Notes: generated by a model from the letters alone, not told the origin. A stretch of DNA of 44,868 nt from Cellulomonas biazotea (GCF_004306155.1 NZ_BIMR01000100.1:1-44868), one strand, 5' to 3'. Positions 9,834-19,185 are shown, counted from the first letter of the stretch. Program-made: numbers and translations.

Positions 9834-9855
9834 ACGGTACCGGGGCGGCTACCGT
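9834..9855. promoter_or_regulatory. Face-to-back divergent -10 elements for DUF3866 gene and pafB
   Basis: A TACCGT on the minus strand (9839-9834) sits six bases before GTG 9827, and a TACCGT on the plus strand (9850-9855) sits eight bases before ATG 9864. Both fit actinobacterial leaderless promoters. The two hexamers are ten bases apart, so the two polymerase footprints must overlap. Confidence 0.6.
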
Positions 9856-9863
9856 GGTCCCCG

Positions 9864-10913
9864 ATGCCCCCCGCGATCCCTCCCGCCGAGCGCCTGCTCA
9901 ACCTCGTCATCGCCCTCGTCAACACGTCCGGCCGCATGACCAAGGAGCAGGTGCGCACGAGCGTCGCCGGCTACCAGGACGCCCCGTCGGACGACGCCTT
10001 CGAGCGGATGTTCGAGCGCGACAAGGACACGCTGCGCGACCTGGGGATCCCGGTGCTCACGGTGACGGACGCGGGTCACGGCGACGACATCGGCTACCGG
10101 ATCGACGCGGACGCGTACGCGCTGGCGCCGCTCGACCTCACGGCCGCCGAGCTGGGCGTGCTCGCGATGGCGGCCCAGCTGTGGCAGGACCAGTCGCTGC
10201 GCTCGGACACGTCGCGCGCGCTGACGAAGCTGCGGGTGGTGGGGGCGGGGCCCGAGTCGGGCGACCTCGTCGCCGGTCTCGCGCCGCGGGTGCGGTCGGG
10301 CGGGGGTGCGGTCGGCCCGCTGCTGGACGCGGTGCAGGCGCGGCAGGTCGTGCGGTTCGTGTACCGGGCGGCGAACACGGGCGAGGTGCGCGAGCGGACG
10401 GTCGAGCCGTGGAAGCTGCTGGCCCGCCGCGGCGGGTGGCTGCTCGTGGGCCGTGACCGCGAGCGCGGCGCGTCCCGCTCGTACCGGCTGAGCCGGGTGG
10501 AGGGGGCGGTGCGGCCGGTCGGCGAGGCGGGGGCGTTCGCGCCGCCGTCGGCCGAGGAGCTCGCGGAGGCGCTGCGCCCGTGGGACGAGCGTCCGGAGCG
10601 CGTCGCGACGCTCGCCGTCCTGCCGGAGCGGGCGAGCGCCGCCCGCGCGCGGGCCGTGCCCGCCCCGGCGGACGCTCCCGACCTCGCGGCGGACCCGCAC
10701 GTCGCGACGCTGCTCGCGCACCGCGACGTCGTGCACGTGCCGTTCCGGCTGGACTGGGAGCTCGCGGAGGAGCTCGTGGGGTACGGCGACGCCGTGGTGG
10801 TCCTCGACCCGCCGAGCGTGCGGCACGCGGTCCTGCACCTGCTGCGGACGGCGGCGACGCTCGACGACGCGGCGGGGGCTCCGGCGACCCGCTCGGGAGG
10901 TCACGATGGCTGA
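9864..10913 (+). CDS. pafB: WYL-domain transcriptional activator PafB
   Basis: A 349-residue regulator with an N-terminal winged HTH (ERLLNLVIALVNTSGRMTK to ERDKDTLRDLGIPV) and a WYL domain (FVYRAANTGEVRERTVEPWK to VGRDRERGASRSYRLSR). With PafC it forms the PafBC activator of the RecA/LexA-independent DNA-damage response in mycobacteria; the WYL domain is proposed to sense single-stranded nucleic acid. ATG 9864 lies eight bases after TACCGT. It overlaps pafC by eight bases. The long open frame upstream of 9864 is a shadow of the DUF3866 gene. Unlike the mycobacterial order, no pup, prcBA or pafA precedes it. Confidence 0.93.
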   Translation: MPPAIPPAERLLNLVIALVNTSGRMTKEQVRTSVAGYQDAPSDDAFERMFERDKDTLRDLGIPVLTVTDAGHGDDIGYRIDADAYALAPLDLTAAELGVLAMAAQLWQDQSLRSDTSRALTKLRVVGAGPESGDLVAGLAPRVRSGGGAVGPLLDAVQARQVVRFVYRAANTGEVRERTVEPWKLLARRGGWLLVGRDRERGASRSYRLSRVEGAVRPVGEAGAFAPPSAEELAEALRPWDERPERVATLAVLPERASAARARAVPAPADAPDLAADPHVATLLAHRDVVHVPFRLDWELAEELVGYGDAVVVLDPPSVRHAVLHLLRTAATLDDAAGAPATRSGGHDG

Positions 10914-11880
10914 GCGCGCGAGCGACCGGCTGCTGCGCATGCTCGGGATGATCGCGTACCTGGACCGTCACGAGGGCGTGCCGGTCGAGGAGATCGCGGA
11001 GCAGTTCGGCGTGAGCGCGTCGCAGGTCCTCACCGACATCGACACCCTGTGGGTGACGGGGACGCCGGGCTACTTCCCGCACGACCTCATCGACTTCGAC
11101 GCGGCGTCGTACGAGCAGGGCGTGGTCCGTCTGACGGAGTCGCGCGGCATGACCCGGCCGCTGCGGCTGGGCGCGCGCGAGGCGGTCGCGCTGCTCGCGG
11201 CGCTGCGGGCGCTCGACTCGGCCCTGCGGCCCGCCCTGGACCCGGAGCGGGCGCAGGTCCTGTCGTCCGCTCTCGCGAAGCTCACGGCCGCGGCGGGCGA
11301 CGCGGCGGCCGCGCTGGACGTGCGCCTCGGCCTGGACGCGGCGCCGGACGTCGCGGCGGCCCTGGCGACGGCGCTGCGCGAGGGGCGACGGCTGCACCTG
11401 CGGTACGTGGACGCCTCGGACGTGGCGACGCAGCGGGACGTCGACCCGCTGCGCCTGGTCACCGACGACGAGCGCTCCTACCTGCTGGCGTGGTGCCGGC
11501 TCGTCGACGGGGAGCGGCTGTTCCGGGTGGACCGGGTCCTCGAGGCGCGCGTGCTGGACCAGCCCGTCGCCGACCACACGGTCGCGCCGGACGCGGGGGA
11601 GTTCCAGCCGGGCCCTGACGGTGACCTGGTGACGCTGCACCTGCGCAGCCGGGCGCGGTGGGTCGCGGAGAGCACCCCGGTCGAGGCGGTCCGCAACCAC
11701 GAGGACGGCTCGTTCGAGGTCGACCTGCGCGTGCTGCGACCGGTGTGGGTGCGGCACCTGGTGCTCCAGGTCGCCGACGACGTCCTCGAGGTCCGGCCGA
11801 CGCGGGTCGCCGCGGAGGTCGCGGCGTCGGCCCGTGCTGCGCTCGACGCGTACGGGCCGCTGGCCGACGGGGACGGGTGA
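10906..11880 (+). CDS. pafC: WYL-domain transcriptional activator PafC
   Basis: The 324-residue partner of PafB. It has its own N-terminal HTH (RLLRMLGMIAYLDRHEG, VEEIAEQFGVSASQVLTDID) and a WYL domain (LHLRYVDASDVATQRDVDPL, DERSYLLAWCRLVDGERLF). ATG 10906 overlaps the end of pafB by eight bases, so the two subunits are translationally coupled and probably made in equal amounts. The C-terminal WCX-like extension ends near residue 315. Confidence 0.92.
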   Translation: MAERASDRLLRMLGMIAYLDRHEGVPVEEIAEQFGVSASQVLTDIDTLWVTGTPGYFPHDLIDFDAASYEQGVVRLTESRGMTRPLRLGAREAVALLAALRALDSALRPALDPERAQVLSSALAKLTAAAGDAAAALDVRLGLDAAPDVAAALATALREGRRLHLRYVDASDVATQRDVDPLRLVTDDERSYLLAWCRLVDGERLFRVDRVLEARVLDQPVADHTVAPDAGEFQPGPDGDLVTLHLRSRARWVAESTPVEAVRNHEDGSFEVDLRVLRPVWVRHLVLQVADDVLEVRPTRVAAEVAASARAALDAYGPLADGDG

Positions 11881-11886
11881 TCGACG

Positions 11887-12216
11887 GTGCTGTGGTTCAC
11901 GGTCTGGACGGTGCTGGTGGTCGGCACCCTGGTCGGGGCGCTCTTCCTGGGGCGTCGGCTGTGGCGCTCGAGTGTCGCGCTCGGGCGCGAGCTGGGCATC
12001 GCCGCGCAGACGTGGGAGGTCCTGGCCCGACGGCTGGACGAGCTGCGGTCGCTCGCGGAGGACCGGGCGGGCGAGACGCGGCCGACGGTCCTCGCGGACC
12101 GCGACGTGCTGCGGGAGCGGCTCGACGACGTGCGCGCCGCGCGGGACGTCCGCCGGTTCGCCCGGGCGGAGCGGCACCGCCGCACGTGGCAGGGCTGGCG
12201 CGCGTACTGGCGCTGA
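11887..12216 (+). CDS. Small single-pass membrane protein of unknown function
   Basis: A 109-residue product with one N-terminal transmembrane helix (LWFTVWTVLVVGTLVGALFLG) followed by a charged, probably helical cytosolic part rich in Arg and Glu that ends in WQGWRAYWR. I do not recognise a named family. GTG 11887 comes six bases after the pafC stop, and tatA follows 88 bases later, so it probably belongs to the pafBC transcript. Base composition and codon use look like the neighbours. Confidence 0.75.
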   Translation: MLWFTVWTVLVVGTLVGALFLGRRLWRSSVALGRELGIAAQTWEVLARRLDELRSLAEDRAGETRPTVLADRDVLRERLDDVRAARDVRRFARAERHRRTWQGWRAYWR

Positions 12217-12304
12217 GGCCGGCGTCGCCGGGACGTGCGGCGAATCGGACCTGCGGGGTTAGGATTCGCGGGACTTCGGCAATCCGTGATGGAGGGGCAG
12301 CCCC

Positions 12305-12568
12305 GTGATCCGCAACCTGAGCGCCTGGCACATCATCGTCCTGGTGCTGGTCGTCCTGCTCCTGTTCGGGGCGAACCGCCTCCCGGGGCTGGCCAAGAGC
12401 GTCGGCCAGTCGATGAAGATCTTCAAGTCCGAGGTCAAGGACCTGCGGGACGACGACAAGGACGGTCCCGCCGACGGCACCGAGACGGCGGCCACGGCGA
12501 ACGGCACGGTGAACCGCGACCGGCGTCCCGAGGAGCCGACCGAGGGCACCACGCCTCCGAAGGTCTGA
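12305..12568 (+). CDS. tatA: Sec-independent translocase subunit TatA
   Basis: Pore-forming subunit of twin-arginine export of folded proteins. The 87-residue protein has the N-terminal membrane helix (WHIIVLVLVVLLLFGANRLP), the hinge, an amphipathic helix (LAKSVGQSMKIFKSEVKDL) and an acidic, unstructured tail. The characteristic FG before the hinge is present. GTG 12305 is preceded by GGAGGGG, and TAGGAT near 12260 is a possible -10 giving a 5' leader of about 35-40 bases. tatC follows at once; no tatB is in the window, as usual for actinobacteria that encode it elsewhere. Confidence 0.96.
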   Translation: MIRNLSAWHIIVLVLVVLLLFGANRLPGLAKSVGQSMKIFKSEVKDLRDDDKDGPADGTETAATANGTVNRDRRPEEPTEGTTPPKV

Positions 12569-12574
12569 CCCCGG

Positions 12575-13402
12575 GTGAGCACCTCCCGCCGCGGTCGCGA
12601 CGCCGGCGGCCGGATGCCGCTGCGTGCGCACCTGCTCGAGCTGCGCAAGCGCCTCGTCCTGGCGTCCATCGGCATCGTCGCCGGTGCCGTCCTGGCGTGG
12701 GTCTTCTACGACCCGGTGTTCGAGGCGATCCAGCGACCCCTGGAGATGGCCGCGACCACGCGTGACGAGCTCGTGACGCTCAACTTCGCGGGCGTCGCGG
12801 CGCCGTTCGACATGCGCGTCAAGGTCACGGTGTTCCTCGGCGTGATCCTGTCGAGCCCGTGGTGGCTCTACCAGCTGTGGGCGTTCATCACGCCGGGGCT
12901 GACCCGTCGCGAGCGCGGGTACGCGTTCGGGTTCCTCGGGGCCGCGGTGCCGCTGTTCCTCGGCGGTGCGCTGCTCGCCTGGTACGTGCTGCCGCACGCC
13001 GTGGGGCTGCTCATCGAGTTCACGCCCGAAGGCGCGTCGAACCTCGTCGACGCACAGACGTACCTCGGGTTCGTCATGCGCGTGATGCTCGTCTTCGGCC
13101 TGGCGTTCCTGCTGCCCGTCGTCATGGTCGCGCTGAACTTCGCCGGCCTGGGCACCGCCGCGACGTGGCGCAAGGGCTGGCGCTGGGCCGTCATGGTGGC
13201 CTTCACGTTCTCCGCGATCATGACGCCGACGCCCGACGCGATCACGATGATCGCCGTCGCGATCCCCATCTGCCTGCTCTACGCGGGGGCGCTGGTGATC
13301 TGCACCGTGCACGACCGGCGCGTCGACCGGCGCCGTGTCGCTGCGGGTCTGCCGCGGCTCGACGGGACGTTCCCCGACGACGCGGACAAGGCGACCGCGT
13401 GA
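12575..13402 (+). CDS. tatC: Sec-independent translocase subunit TatC
   Basis: The six-helix membrane receptor for twin-arginine signal peptides. The 275-residue sequence shows the signature MPLRAHLLELRKRLVLASIGI near the N-terminus (the ELR motif that helps recognise the RR motif), FAGVAAPFDMRVKV, PWWLYQLWAFITPGLTRRER and SAIMTPTPDAITMIAVAIP. GTG 12575 is six bases after tatA, with only a weak ribosome binding site, so coupling to tatA is likely. Its last codon overlaps the start of the kinase gene (GTGA). Confidence 0.96.
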   Translation: MSTSRRGRDAGGRMPLRAHLLELRKRLVLASIGIVAGAVLAWVFYDPVFEAIQRPLEMAATTRDELVTLNFAGVAAPFDMRVKVTVFLGVILSSPWWLYQLWAFITPGLTRRERGYAFGFLGAAVPLFLGGALLAWYVLPHAVGLLIEFTPEGASNLVDAQTYLGFVMRVMLVFGLAFLLPVVMVALNFAGLGTAATWRKGWRWAVMVAFTFSAIMTPTPDAITMIAVAIPICLLYAGALVICTVHDRRVDRRRVAAGLPRLDGTFPDDADKATA

Positions 13403-14313
13403 GGCACGTCGGCGTCGTGGTCAACCCGACGGCCGGCAAGGGGCGCGGCTCGACCGCCGGGCGACGCGTGCACGAGCTGCTGGTCGCGCGCGGCATGAAG
13501 GTCGAGGACCTGTCCGCGCCCACCCTCGCGCAGGCGAGCGACCGGGCCCGTGCGGCCGCGGTGCAGGGGCTGGACGCGCTCGTCGTCGTCGGCGGCGACG
13601 GCATGGTCCACCTCGGCGCGAACGTCGTGGCGGGGACGGCGCTGCCGCTCGGCGTCGTCGCGGCGGGCACCGGCAACGACATCGCCCGTGCGCTGGGCCT
13701 GCCGCTCGACGACGTGACCGCGGCGGTCGACGTCGTCAAGCGTGGCCTCGACGAGGGCCCGCGGCGCATCGACGCCGTCCGTGTCGGGACGCCCGCGCAC
13801 TCGGCTCACGAGTGGTTCGTGGGCGTGCTGTCGTGCGGCATCGACGCCGCCGTCAACGCCCGTGCCAACACCATGACGTGGCCGCGCGGGTCCGCCCGCT
13901 ACGTGCGCGCCCTGGCCGCCGAGCTCACGTCGTTCCGCCCGTACGGGTACCGCGTGACGCTCGACGACCGCACCTGGGAGTCACCGGGGACCCTCGTGGC
14001 GATCGCGAACACGCCCTGGTTCGGCGGCGGTCTGCACGTCGCCCCCGACGCCCGCGTCGACGACGGGCTGCTCGACGTCGTCGTCGCCGGGCCCCTGTCC
14101 CGGTCCGCGATCACGCGGATCTTCCCGGGGATCTACCGCGGCCGGCACGTCGGGCACCCGGCCGTGACGATCGTGCGGAGCCGCACCGTGCTGGTCGAGC
14201 CCCTCACGGCGCTCGGCGCACCCGCACCGGCGGCCTTCGCCGACGGCGAGCGCGTGGGGCCGCTGCCGCTGCGCGTGCAGGTCGACCCCGGGGCGCTGGC
14301 CGTCCTCGCCTGA
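13399..14313 (+). CDS. Diacylglycerol kinase-like lipid kinase (DAGK catalytic domain)
   Basis: A 304-residue protein of the DagK/YegS/LCB5 family, which phosphorylates diacylglycerol or related lipids with ATP. Visible motifs are VVVNPTAGKGRG (nucleotide-binding P-loop substitute), DALVVVGGDGMVHLGANVV and LGVVAAGTGNDIARALGLP, then IANTPWFGGGLHVAPDARVD and DGLLDVVVAG. The usual GGDGT is GGDGM here, a conservative change. GTG 13399 overlaps the tatC stop. The lipid substrate cannot be read from the sequence. Confidence 0.9.
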   Translation: MRHVGVVVNPTAGKGRGSTAGRRVHELLVARGMKVEDLSAPTLAQASDRARAAAVQGLDALVVVGGDGMVHLGANVVAGTALPLGVVAAGTGNDIARALGLPLDDVTAAVDVVKRGLDEGPRRIDAVRVGTPAHSAHEWFVGVLSCGIDAAVNARANTMTWPRGSARYVRALAAELTSFRPYGYRVTLDDRTWESPGTLVAIANTPWFGGGLHVAPDARVDDGLLDVVVAGPLSRSAITRIFPGIYRGRHVGHPAVTIVRSRTVLVEPLTALGAPAPAAFADGERVGPLPLRVQVDPGALAVLA

Positions 14314-14374
14314 CGCCGACGCGCGCGACCGGCTGCGTCCGTCGTCGGGCCGTGCGCGTGCCTAGGGTGTGCCT

Positions 14375-17254
14375 GTGGTGTCACGCTGGCGTCGTCCGTC
14401 CTCCGCCTCCGCTCCGTCGAGCACCGGCTCGACCCGTGCCCCCGCGGCCGAGCCGTCGCCCGCCGAGCGGTACGCGGCGTCGCGCCGTCGCGCCGAGGAG
14501 GAGCGCGGCGAGCTCGCGCAGTTCCGCCAGCTCCTCACGTTCCCCCTGGACGAGTTCCAGGCCGACGCGTGCGCCGCGCTCGAACGGGGGAGCGGCGTGC
14601 TGGTCGCCGCCCCGACCGGCGCCGGCAAGACGGTCGTCGGCGAGTTCGCCGTGCACCTCGCGCTCGCGTCGGGGCGCAAGGCGTTCTACACCACGCCCAT
14701 CAAGGCGCTGTCGAACCAGAAGTACGGCGACCTCGTGCGCCGGTACGGACCCGAGCGGGTCGGGCTGCTCACGGGCGACACCACGATCAACGGCGAGGCG
14801 CCCGTCGTCGTCATGACGACCGAGGTCCTCCGCAACATGCTCTATGCGGGGTCGCCCACCCTCGCGGGCCTCGGGTACGTGGTCATGGACGAGGTGCACT
14901 ACCTCGCCGACCGGTTCCGCGGCCCGGTGTGGGAGGAGGTGATCATCCACCTGCCCGACGACGTGCAGCTCGTCTCGCTCTCGGCGACCGTGTCCAACGC
15001 CGAGGAGTTCGGCGACTGGCTCGCGACGGTGCGCGGCGACACGGAGATCGTCGTGTCCGAGCACCGGCCCGTCCCGCTCGGGCAGCACGTCCTGGTGCGC
15101 GGCGACCTGCTCGAGCTCTACGCGGGCCACGTCGACCCGACCGACCCGGGCGTCGACCCGCCCATCAACCCGGACCTGGTCCACCTGCTGCGCCGCACCG
15201 AGCGCACCGACGGGCCGTCCGGTCGTCGGGGTCCGGGCGACCGCGGGTACCGGGGGCGCGGCGGTCACCGTCCGGGCGGCGGGCAGGGCTTCGGCCGGCC
15301 GACGCCCCGGTTCGCGGTGGTCGACGCCCTCGACCGGGACGGCTTGCTGCCCGCGATCGTCTTCATCTTCTCCCGTGCCGGGTGCGAGGGGGCCGTGCAG
15401 CAGTGCCTCGCCGCCGGCGTGCGCCTCACCGACCCTGCGGAGCAGGCGACGATCCGGCGCGTCGTCGAGGAGCGCTGCGCCGCGGTGCCGCCCGAGGACC
15501 TCGACGTCCTCGGGTACTGGGACCTGCTGGAGGCGCTCACACGCGGCGTCGCGGCCCACCACGCGGGCATGCTGCCGCTCTTCAAGGAGACCGTCGAGGA
15601 CCTGTTCTCCCGCGGTCTCGTCAAGGTCGTGTTCGCGACCGAGACGCTCGCCCTCGGCATCAACATGCCTGCGCGCTCCGTGGTGCTGGAGAAGCTCGTC
15701 AAGTGGGACGGGTCCAACCACGTCGACGTCACGCCCGGCGAGTACACCCAGCTCACCGGCCGGGCCGGGCGGCGAGGGATCGACACGGAGGGGCATGCGG
15801 TCGTCGTCGCGCACCCGGGGCTCGACCCCGTGCAGCTCGCGGGGCTGGCGTCCAAGCGCCTGTACCCGCTCAAGTCGAGCTTCCGCCCCACCTACAACAT
15901 GGCCGTCAACCTCGTCGCCCAGGTCGGCCGCGACCGTGCACGCGAGGTCCTCGAGACGTCGTTCGCGCAGTTCCAGGCGGACCGCGGCGTCGTCGGGCTC
16001 GCCCGCCAGGCGCAGGCGCACACCGAGGCCCTCGACGGGTACGCCGAGGCGATGCGCTGCCACCTCGGCGACTTCGCCGAGTACGCGGCGATCCGGCAGG
16101 ACATCGCCCGCCTGGAGCGCGAGCAGTCCCGCGCCGCGGCGAGCGCACGCCGGGCCGAGGTCGCCCGCTCGCTCGAAGGCCTGCGCGTGGGCGACGTCCT
16201 GGAGATCCCCGTGGGACGGCGCCCCGGGCACGCCGTCGTCGTCGACCCCGGCGGCAGCGGCGGCTTCGACGGCCCCCGCCCGACCGTCGTGACGACCGAC
16301 CGTCAGGTCCGCAGGCTCACGGTGGCGGACGTCGGGACCGGCGTGCGCACCGTCGGCTACCTGCGCGTCCCGAAGGGATTCAACGTCCGCGTGCCGGCCG
16401 CGCGGCGCGAGCTCGCCGCGGCCCTGCGCTCGTCCGTGCAGACCGGCCCGGCCCCCGACGGACGCCCTGGCCGCACGAAGCGGCCCGAGCGGCACACGGC
16501 CGCGCAGGACGACGCCGCGGTCGCAGCGCTGCGCCGCCGGCTGCGGGCGCACCCCTGCCACGCGTGCCCCGACCGTGAGGAGCACGCCCGCTGGGCGGAG
16601 CGCTGGCACCGGCTGCGCGGCGAGCACGACGCGCTCGTGCGGCGCATCGAGGGGCGGACCGGCTCGATCGCCGTGGTGTTCGACCGGATCTGCGACGTGC
16701 TGGAACGCCTGGGTTACCTGGAGCGGTCCGACGGGGCTCTCCAGGTCACCCCCGACGGCCGGTGGCTGCGCCGCCTGTACGCGGAGAACGACCTGCTCCT
16801 CGCCGAGTGCCTGCGACGGGGCACGTGGGACGAGCTCGACGTGCCCGGCCTCGCCGCGGCGGTGTCGACGCTCGTCTACCGGTCCCGCCGCGAGGACCAG
16901 GGGGAGCCGCACGTGCCGGGCGGACCCGCCGGGCGGCTCGGCGTCGCCCTGGACGGGACCGTGCGGGCGTGGTCGGAGCTCGAGGACCTCGAGTCCGAGC
17001 ACCGCCTGGAGTCGACCGTCCCGCTCGACCTGGGGCTCGTCGAGGCCGTGCACCGGTGGGCCGCGGGCCGCAGCCTGGACGCGGTCCTGCGGGGCGGGGA
17101 CCTGTCGGCGGGCGACTTCGTGCGGTGGTGCAAGCAGGTCATCGACGTCCTCGACCAGGTGTCCGGCGCGGCCCCGCACGAGCGCACGCGGACCACGGCC
17201 GCCCGGGCCGTGGACGCCCTGCGGCGCGGGGTCGTGGCGTACTCGTCGGTGTGA
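14375..17254 (+). CDS. helY: Ski2-like DEVH-box RNA helicase HelY
   Basis: A 959-residue ATP-dependent helicase of the Ski2/Mtr4-like family found across actinobacteria (mycobacterial HelY). RecA domain 1 has Walker A APTGAGKT near residue 80, TTPIKALSNQKY, MTTEVLRNML and the DEVHY box near 172, then LSATVSN. RecA domain 2 has IVFIFSRAGCEGAV, VVFATETLALGINMPARSVV and QLTGRAGRRGID. The C-terminal half carries the DSHCT-like helical domain (DLGLVEAVHRWAAGRSLDAVL). GTG 14375 is chosen because TAGGGT (14363-14368) ends six bases before it, as in a leaderless transcript; a GTG at 14369 lies too close. An RGxGG-rich insert of about 35 residues sits near residue 285. Confidence 0.93.
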   Translation: MVSRWRRPSSASAPSSTGSTRAPAAEPSPAERYAASRRRAEEERGELAQFRQLLTFPLDEFQADACAALERGSGVLVAAPTGAGKTVVGEFAVHLALASGRKAFYTTPIKALSNQKYGDLVRRYGPERVGLLTGDTTINGEAPVVVMTTEVLRNMLYAGSPTLAGLGYVVMDEVHYLADRFRGPVWEEVIIHLPDDVQLVSLSATVSNAEEFGDWLATVRGDTEIVVSEHRPVPLGQHVLVRGDLLELYAGHVDPTDPGVDPPINPDLVHLLRRTERTDGPSGRRGPGDRGYRGRGGHRPGGGQGFGRPTPRFAVVDALDRDGLLPAIVFIFSRAGCEGAVQQCLAAGVRLTDPAEQATIRRVVEERCAAVPPEDLDVLGYWDLLEALTRGVAAHHAGMLPLFKETVEDLFSRGLVKVVFATETLALGINMPARSVVLEKLVKWDGSNHVDVTPGEYTQLTGRAGRRGIDTEGHAVVVAHPGLDPVQLAGLASKRLYPLKSSFRPTYNMAVNLVAQVGRDRAREVLETSFAQFQADRGVVGLARQAQAHTEALDGYAEAMRCHLGDFAEYAAIRQDIARLEREQSRAAASARRAEVARSLEGLRVGDVLEIPVGRRPGHAVVVDPGGSGGFDGPRPTVVTTDRQVRRLTVADVGTGVRTVGYLRVPKGFNVRVPAARRELAAALRSSVQTGPAPDGRPGRTKRPERHTAAQDDAAVAALRRRLRAHPCHACPDREEHARWAERWHRLRGEHDALVRRIEGRTGSIAVVFDRICDVLERLGYLERSDGALQVTPDGRWLRRLYAENDLLLAECLRRGTWDELDVPGLAAAVSTLVYRSRREDQGEPHVPGGPAGRLGVALDGTVRAWSELEDLESEHRLESTVPLDLGLVEAVHRWAAGRSLDAVLRGGDLSAGDFVRWCKQVIDVLDQVSGAAPHERTRTTAARAVDALRRGVVAYSSV

Positions 17255-17348
17255 TCCCGGTCGGTCGTCCACGTCACGGAGCCGTTCGCCCGGTTTCGCC
17301 CGATCTCGGCAGGGTGCGCCGCGCTGACCTGCCCTATCGTGAGCGGAT

Positions 17349-18986
17349 GTGAGAGCGACCCTCTACCGCAACGGTGTCATCCACTCCTCGGCCGACCCGT
17401 TCGCACAGGCCCTGCTCGTCGACGACGGCGTCGTGGCGTGGCTCGGGGACGACGACACGGCCGACGGGCTCGCCGCCCGCGCCGACGAGGTCGTCGACCT
17501 GGACGGGGCTCTCGTGGCCCCCGCGTTCGTCGACGCGCACGTGCACGTCCTGGAGACGGCCCTCGCGCTGGAGAGCGTGCACCTCGCGGCGGACGCCGGG
17601 GTGCGGTCCCTCGCCGACGCCCTCGACGCCGTGGCGCGCGCTGCTCGTGAGCGCCCCGTCGAGCAGCAGGACGCGCCCCTGCTCGGGTTCGGGTGGGACG
17701 AGCTCGCGTGGCCGGAGCGCCGGCCGCCGACCCGGCACGAGCTCGACGCCGCGGCCGGTGGCGCGCCGGTGTACCTCGCCCGGGTCGACGTGCACTCGGC
17801 CGTGGTCTCGACCGCCCTGGCCCGTTCCGCCGGCCTGGAGGACCTGCCGGGCTGGAGCGACGACGGCCGCGTGGAGCGCGAGGCCCACCACGCCGCCAGG
17901 GAGGCCGCGCGGCGCGTGTCGGACGAGCGCCGGACGTCCCTGTACCGCCGGGCGCTGACGCATGCGGCGTCGCAGGGCGTCGCGTCCGTCCACGAGCAGA
18001 GCGCGCCCTTCATCGACACCCGTGCGGGGCTCGTCGAGCTCCTTGGCACGACCGCGGACCCGGCCAGCGGTCTGCCGCTGGTCGTCGGGTACCGCGGCGA
18101 ACGGTGCGTCACGGTCGACGACGCGCGGGCGCTCCTCGAAGCCGTGCCGGGTCTCACCGGCATCGGCGGCGACCTCAACGTCGACGGCTCCCTGGGGTCG
18201 CACACCGCTGCCCTGCGGGCCCCCTACGCGGATGCCGACGGTTCCGGTGTGCTGTACCTGTCGGCCGAGGAGATCTGCAACCACGTCACCGCGGTCACGC
18301 GCGCCGGGCTGCAGGGCGGCTTCCACGTGATCGGCGACCGCGCGATGGACGAGGTCGTCCTGGGGCTGCGGGCCGCCGCCGACGTCGAGGGCGTCGAGGC
18401 GATCGGGCGTGCCGGGCACCGGCTCGAGCACGCCGAGATGGTCGACGCACCGACGCTCGCGTCGCTCATCCTGCTGGGCGTGCGCCTGAGCGTGCAGCCC
18501 GCGTTCGACGCCGCGTGGGGTGGCGACGGCGGCATGTACGCGCAGCGGCTGGGCGCGGGCCGTGCCGCGGCGCTCAACCCGCTGGCCGACCTCGCCGGCG
18601 CCGGCGTCCCGCTCGCGTTCGGTTCCGACTCGCCCGTGACCCCGGTGAGCCCGTGGGCGGGCGTGCGGGCCGCGGTGCTGCACCAGGCGCCCGAGCAGCG
18701 GATCTCGGCGCGGGCGGCCTTCCGGGCGTCGACGCGCGGCGGCTGGCGGCTCGCGGGTCTCGACCACACGGGCGCGGGGGAGCTGCGCGTGGGTGCGCCC
18801 GCGCACCTGGCGGTGTGGCGGGCCGACCACCTCGTCGTGCAGGCGCCCGACGGGCGGCTGGCGTCGTGGAGCACCGACGCGCGCTCGGGCACGCCCCTGC
18901 TGCCGTACCTCGGCCCTGACGCTCCGGAGCCGCAGTGCCTGCGGACCGTCCGCGACGGCGTCGTGCTCTTCGACGCGCTCGGCTGA
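17349..18986 (+). CDS. Amidohydrolase family protein (Amidohydro_3, YtcJ-like)
   Basis: A 545-residue metal-dependent hydrolase. It has the N-terminal composite beta domain, the metal-binding HxH in DAHVHVLE near residue 62, SVHEQSAPFID, GGFHVIGDRAMDEV, GHRLEHAEMV and FGSDSPVTPVSPWAGV (final aspartate), followed by a C-terminal beta segment. This group contains uncharacterised YtcJ-like enzymes acting on cyclic or linear amides; the substrate is unknown. GTG 17349 follows TATCGT (17335-17340) by eight bases, a leaderless-type promoter. The next gene starts more than 500 bases later. Confidence 0.88.
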   Translation: MRATLYRNGVIHSSADPFAQALLVDDGVVAWLGDDDTADGLAARADEVVDLDGALVAPAFVDAHVHVLETALALESVHLAADAGVRSLADALDAVARAARERPVEQQDAPLLGFGWDELAWPERRPPTRHELDAAAGGAPVYLARVDVHSAVVSTALARSAGLEDLPGWSDDGRVEREAHHAAREAARRVSDERRTSLYRRALTHAASQGVASVHEQSAPFIDTRAGLVELLGTTADPASGLPLVVGYRGERCVTVDDARALLEAVPGLTGIGGDLNVDGSLGSHTAALRAPYADADGSGVLYLSAEEICNHVTAVTRAGLQGGFHVIGDRAMDEVVLGLRAAADVEGVEAIGRAGHRLEHAEMVDAPTLASLILLGVRLSVQPAFDAAWGGDGGMYAQRLGAGRAAALNPLADLAGAGVPLAFGSDSPVTPVSPWAGVRAAVLHQAPEQRISARAAFRASTRGGWRLAGLDHTGAGELRVGAPAHLAVWRADHLVVQAPDGRLASWSTDARSGTPLLPYLGPDAPEPQCLRTVRDGVVLFDALG

Positions 18987-19164
18987 GGCCCTCCGCCGCC
19001 TGCGACCCGCGACTCGCGGAGCCCGCTTTCCCGACGGGGTCGCGAGGTCGCGGCCCGTCCGCGTCGACCCGAGCGGGTGATTCTTGCGGGGCGCGCTGAC
19101 ACGCGTCGTGCTGGACAGATGTCCGATTCCTGCGACACGCCACGCGACACGCCGGGCTGGGGGA

Positions 19165-19185
19165 GACCACGCCTTCGGGGTGGTC
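19165..19185 (+). terminator. Hairpin, possible terminator of the amidohydrolase transcript
   Basis: GACCAC (19165-19170) pairs with GTGGTC (19180-19185), extended by CC/GG after one mismatch, around a three-base loop. It is about 180 bases past the amidohydrolase stop and has no U tract. Confidence 0.3.

Noticed and set aside
14381-17272. Open frame of 963 codons on the minus strand opposite helY
   Set aside because: Shadow of helY; low-complexity Arg/Asp/Val translation without motifs.
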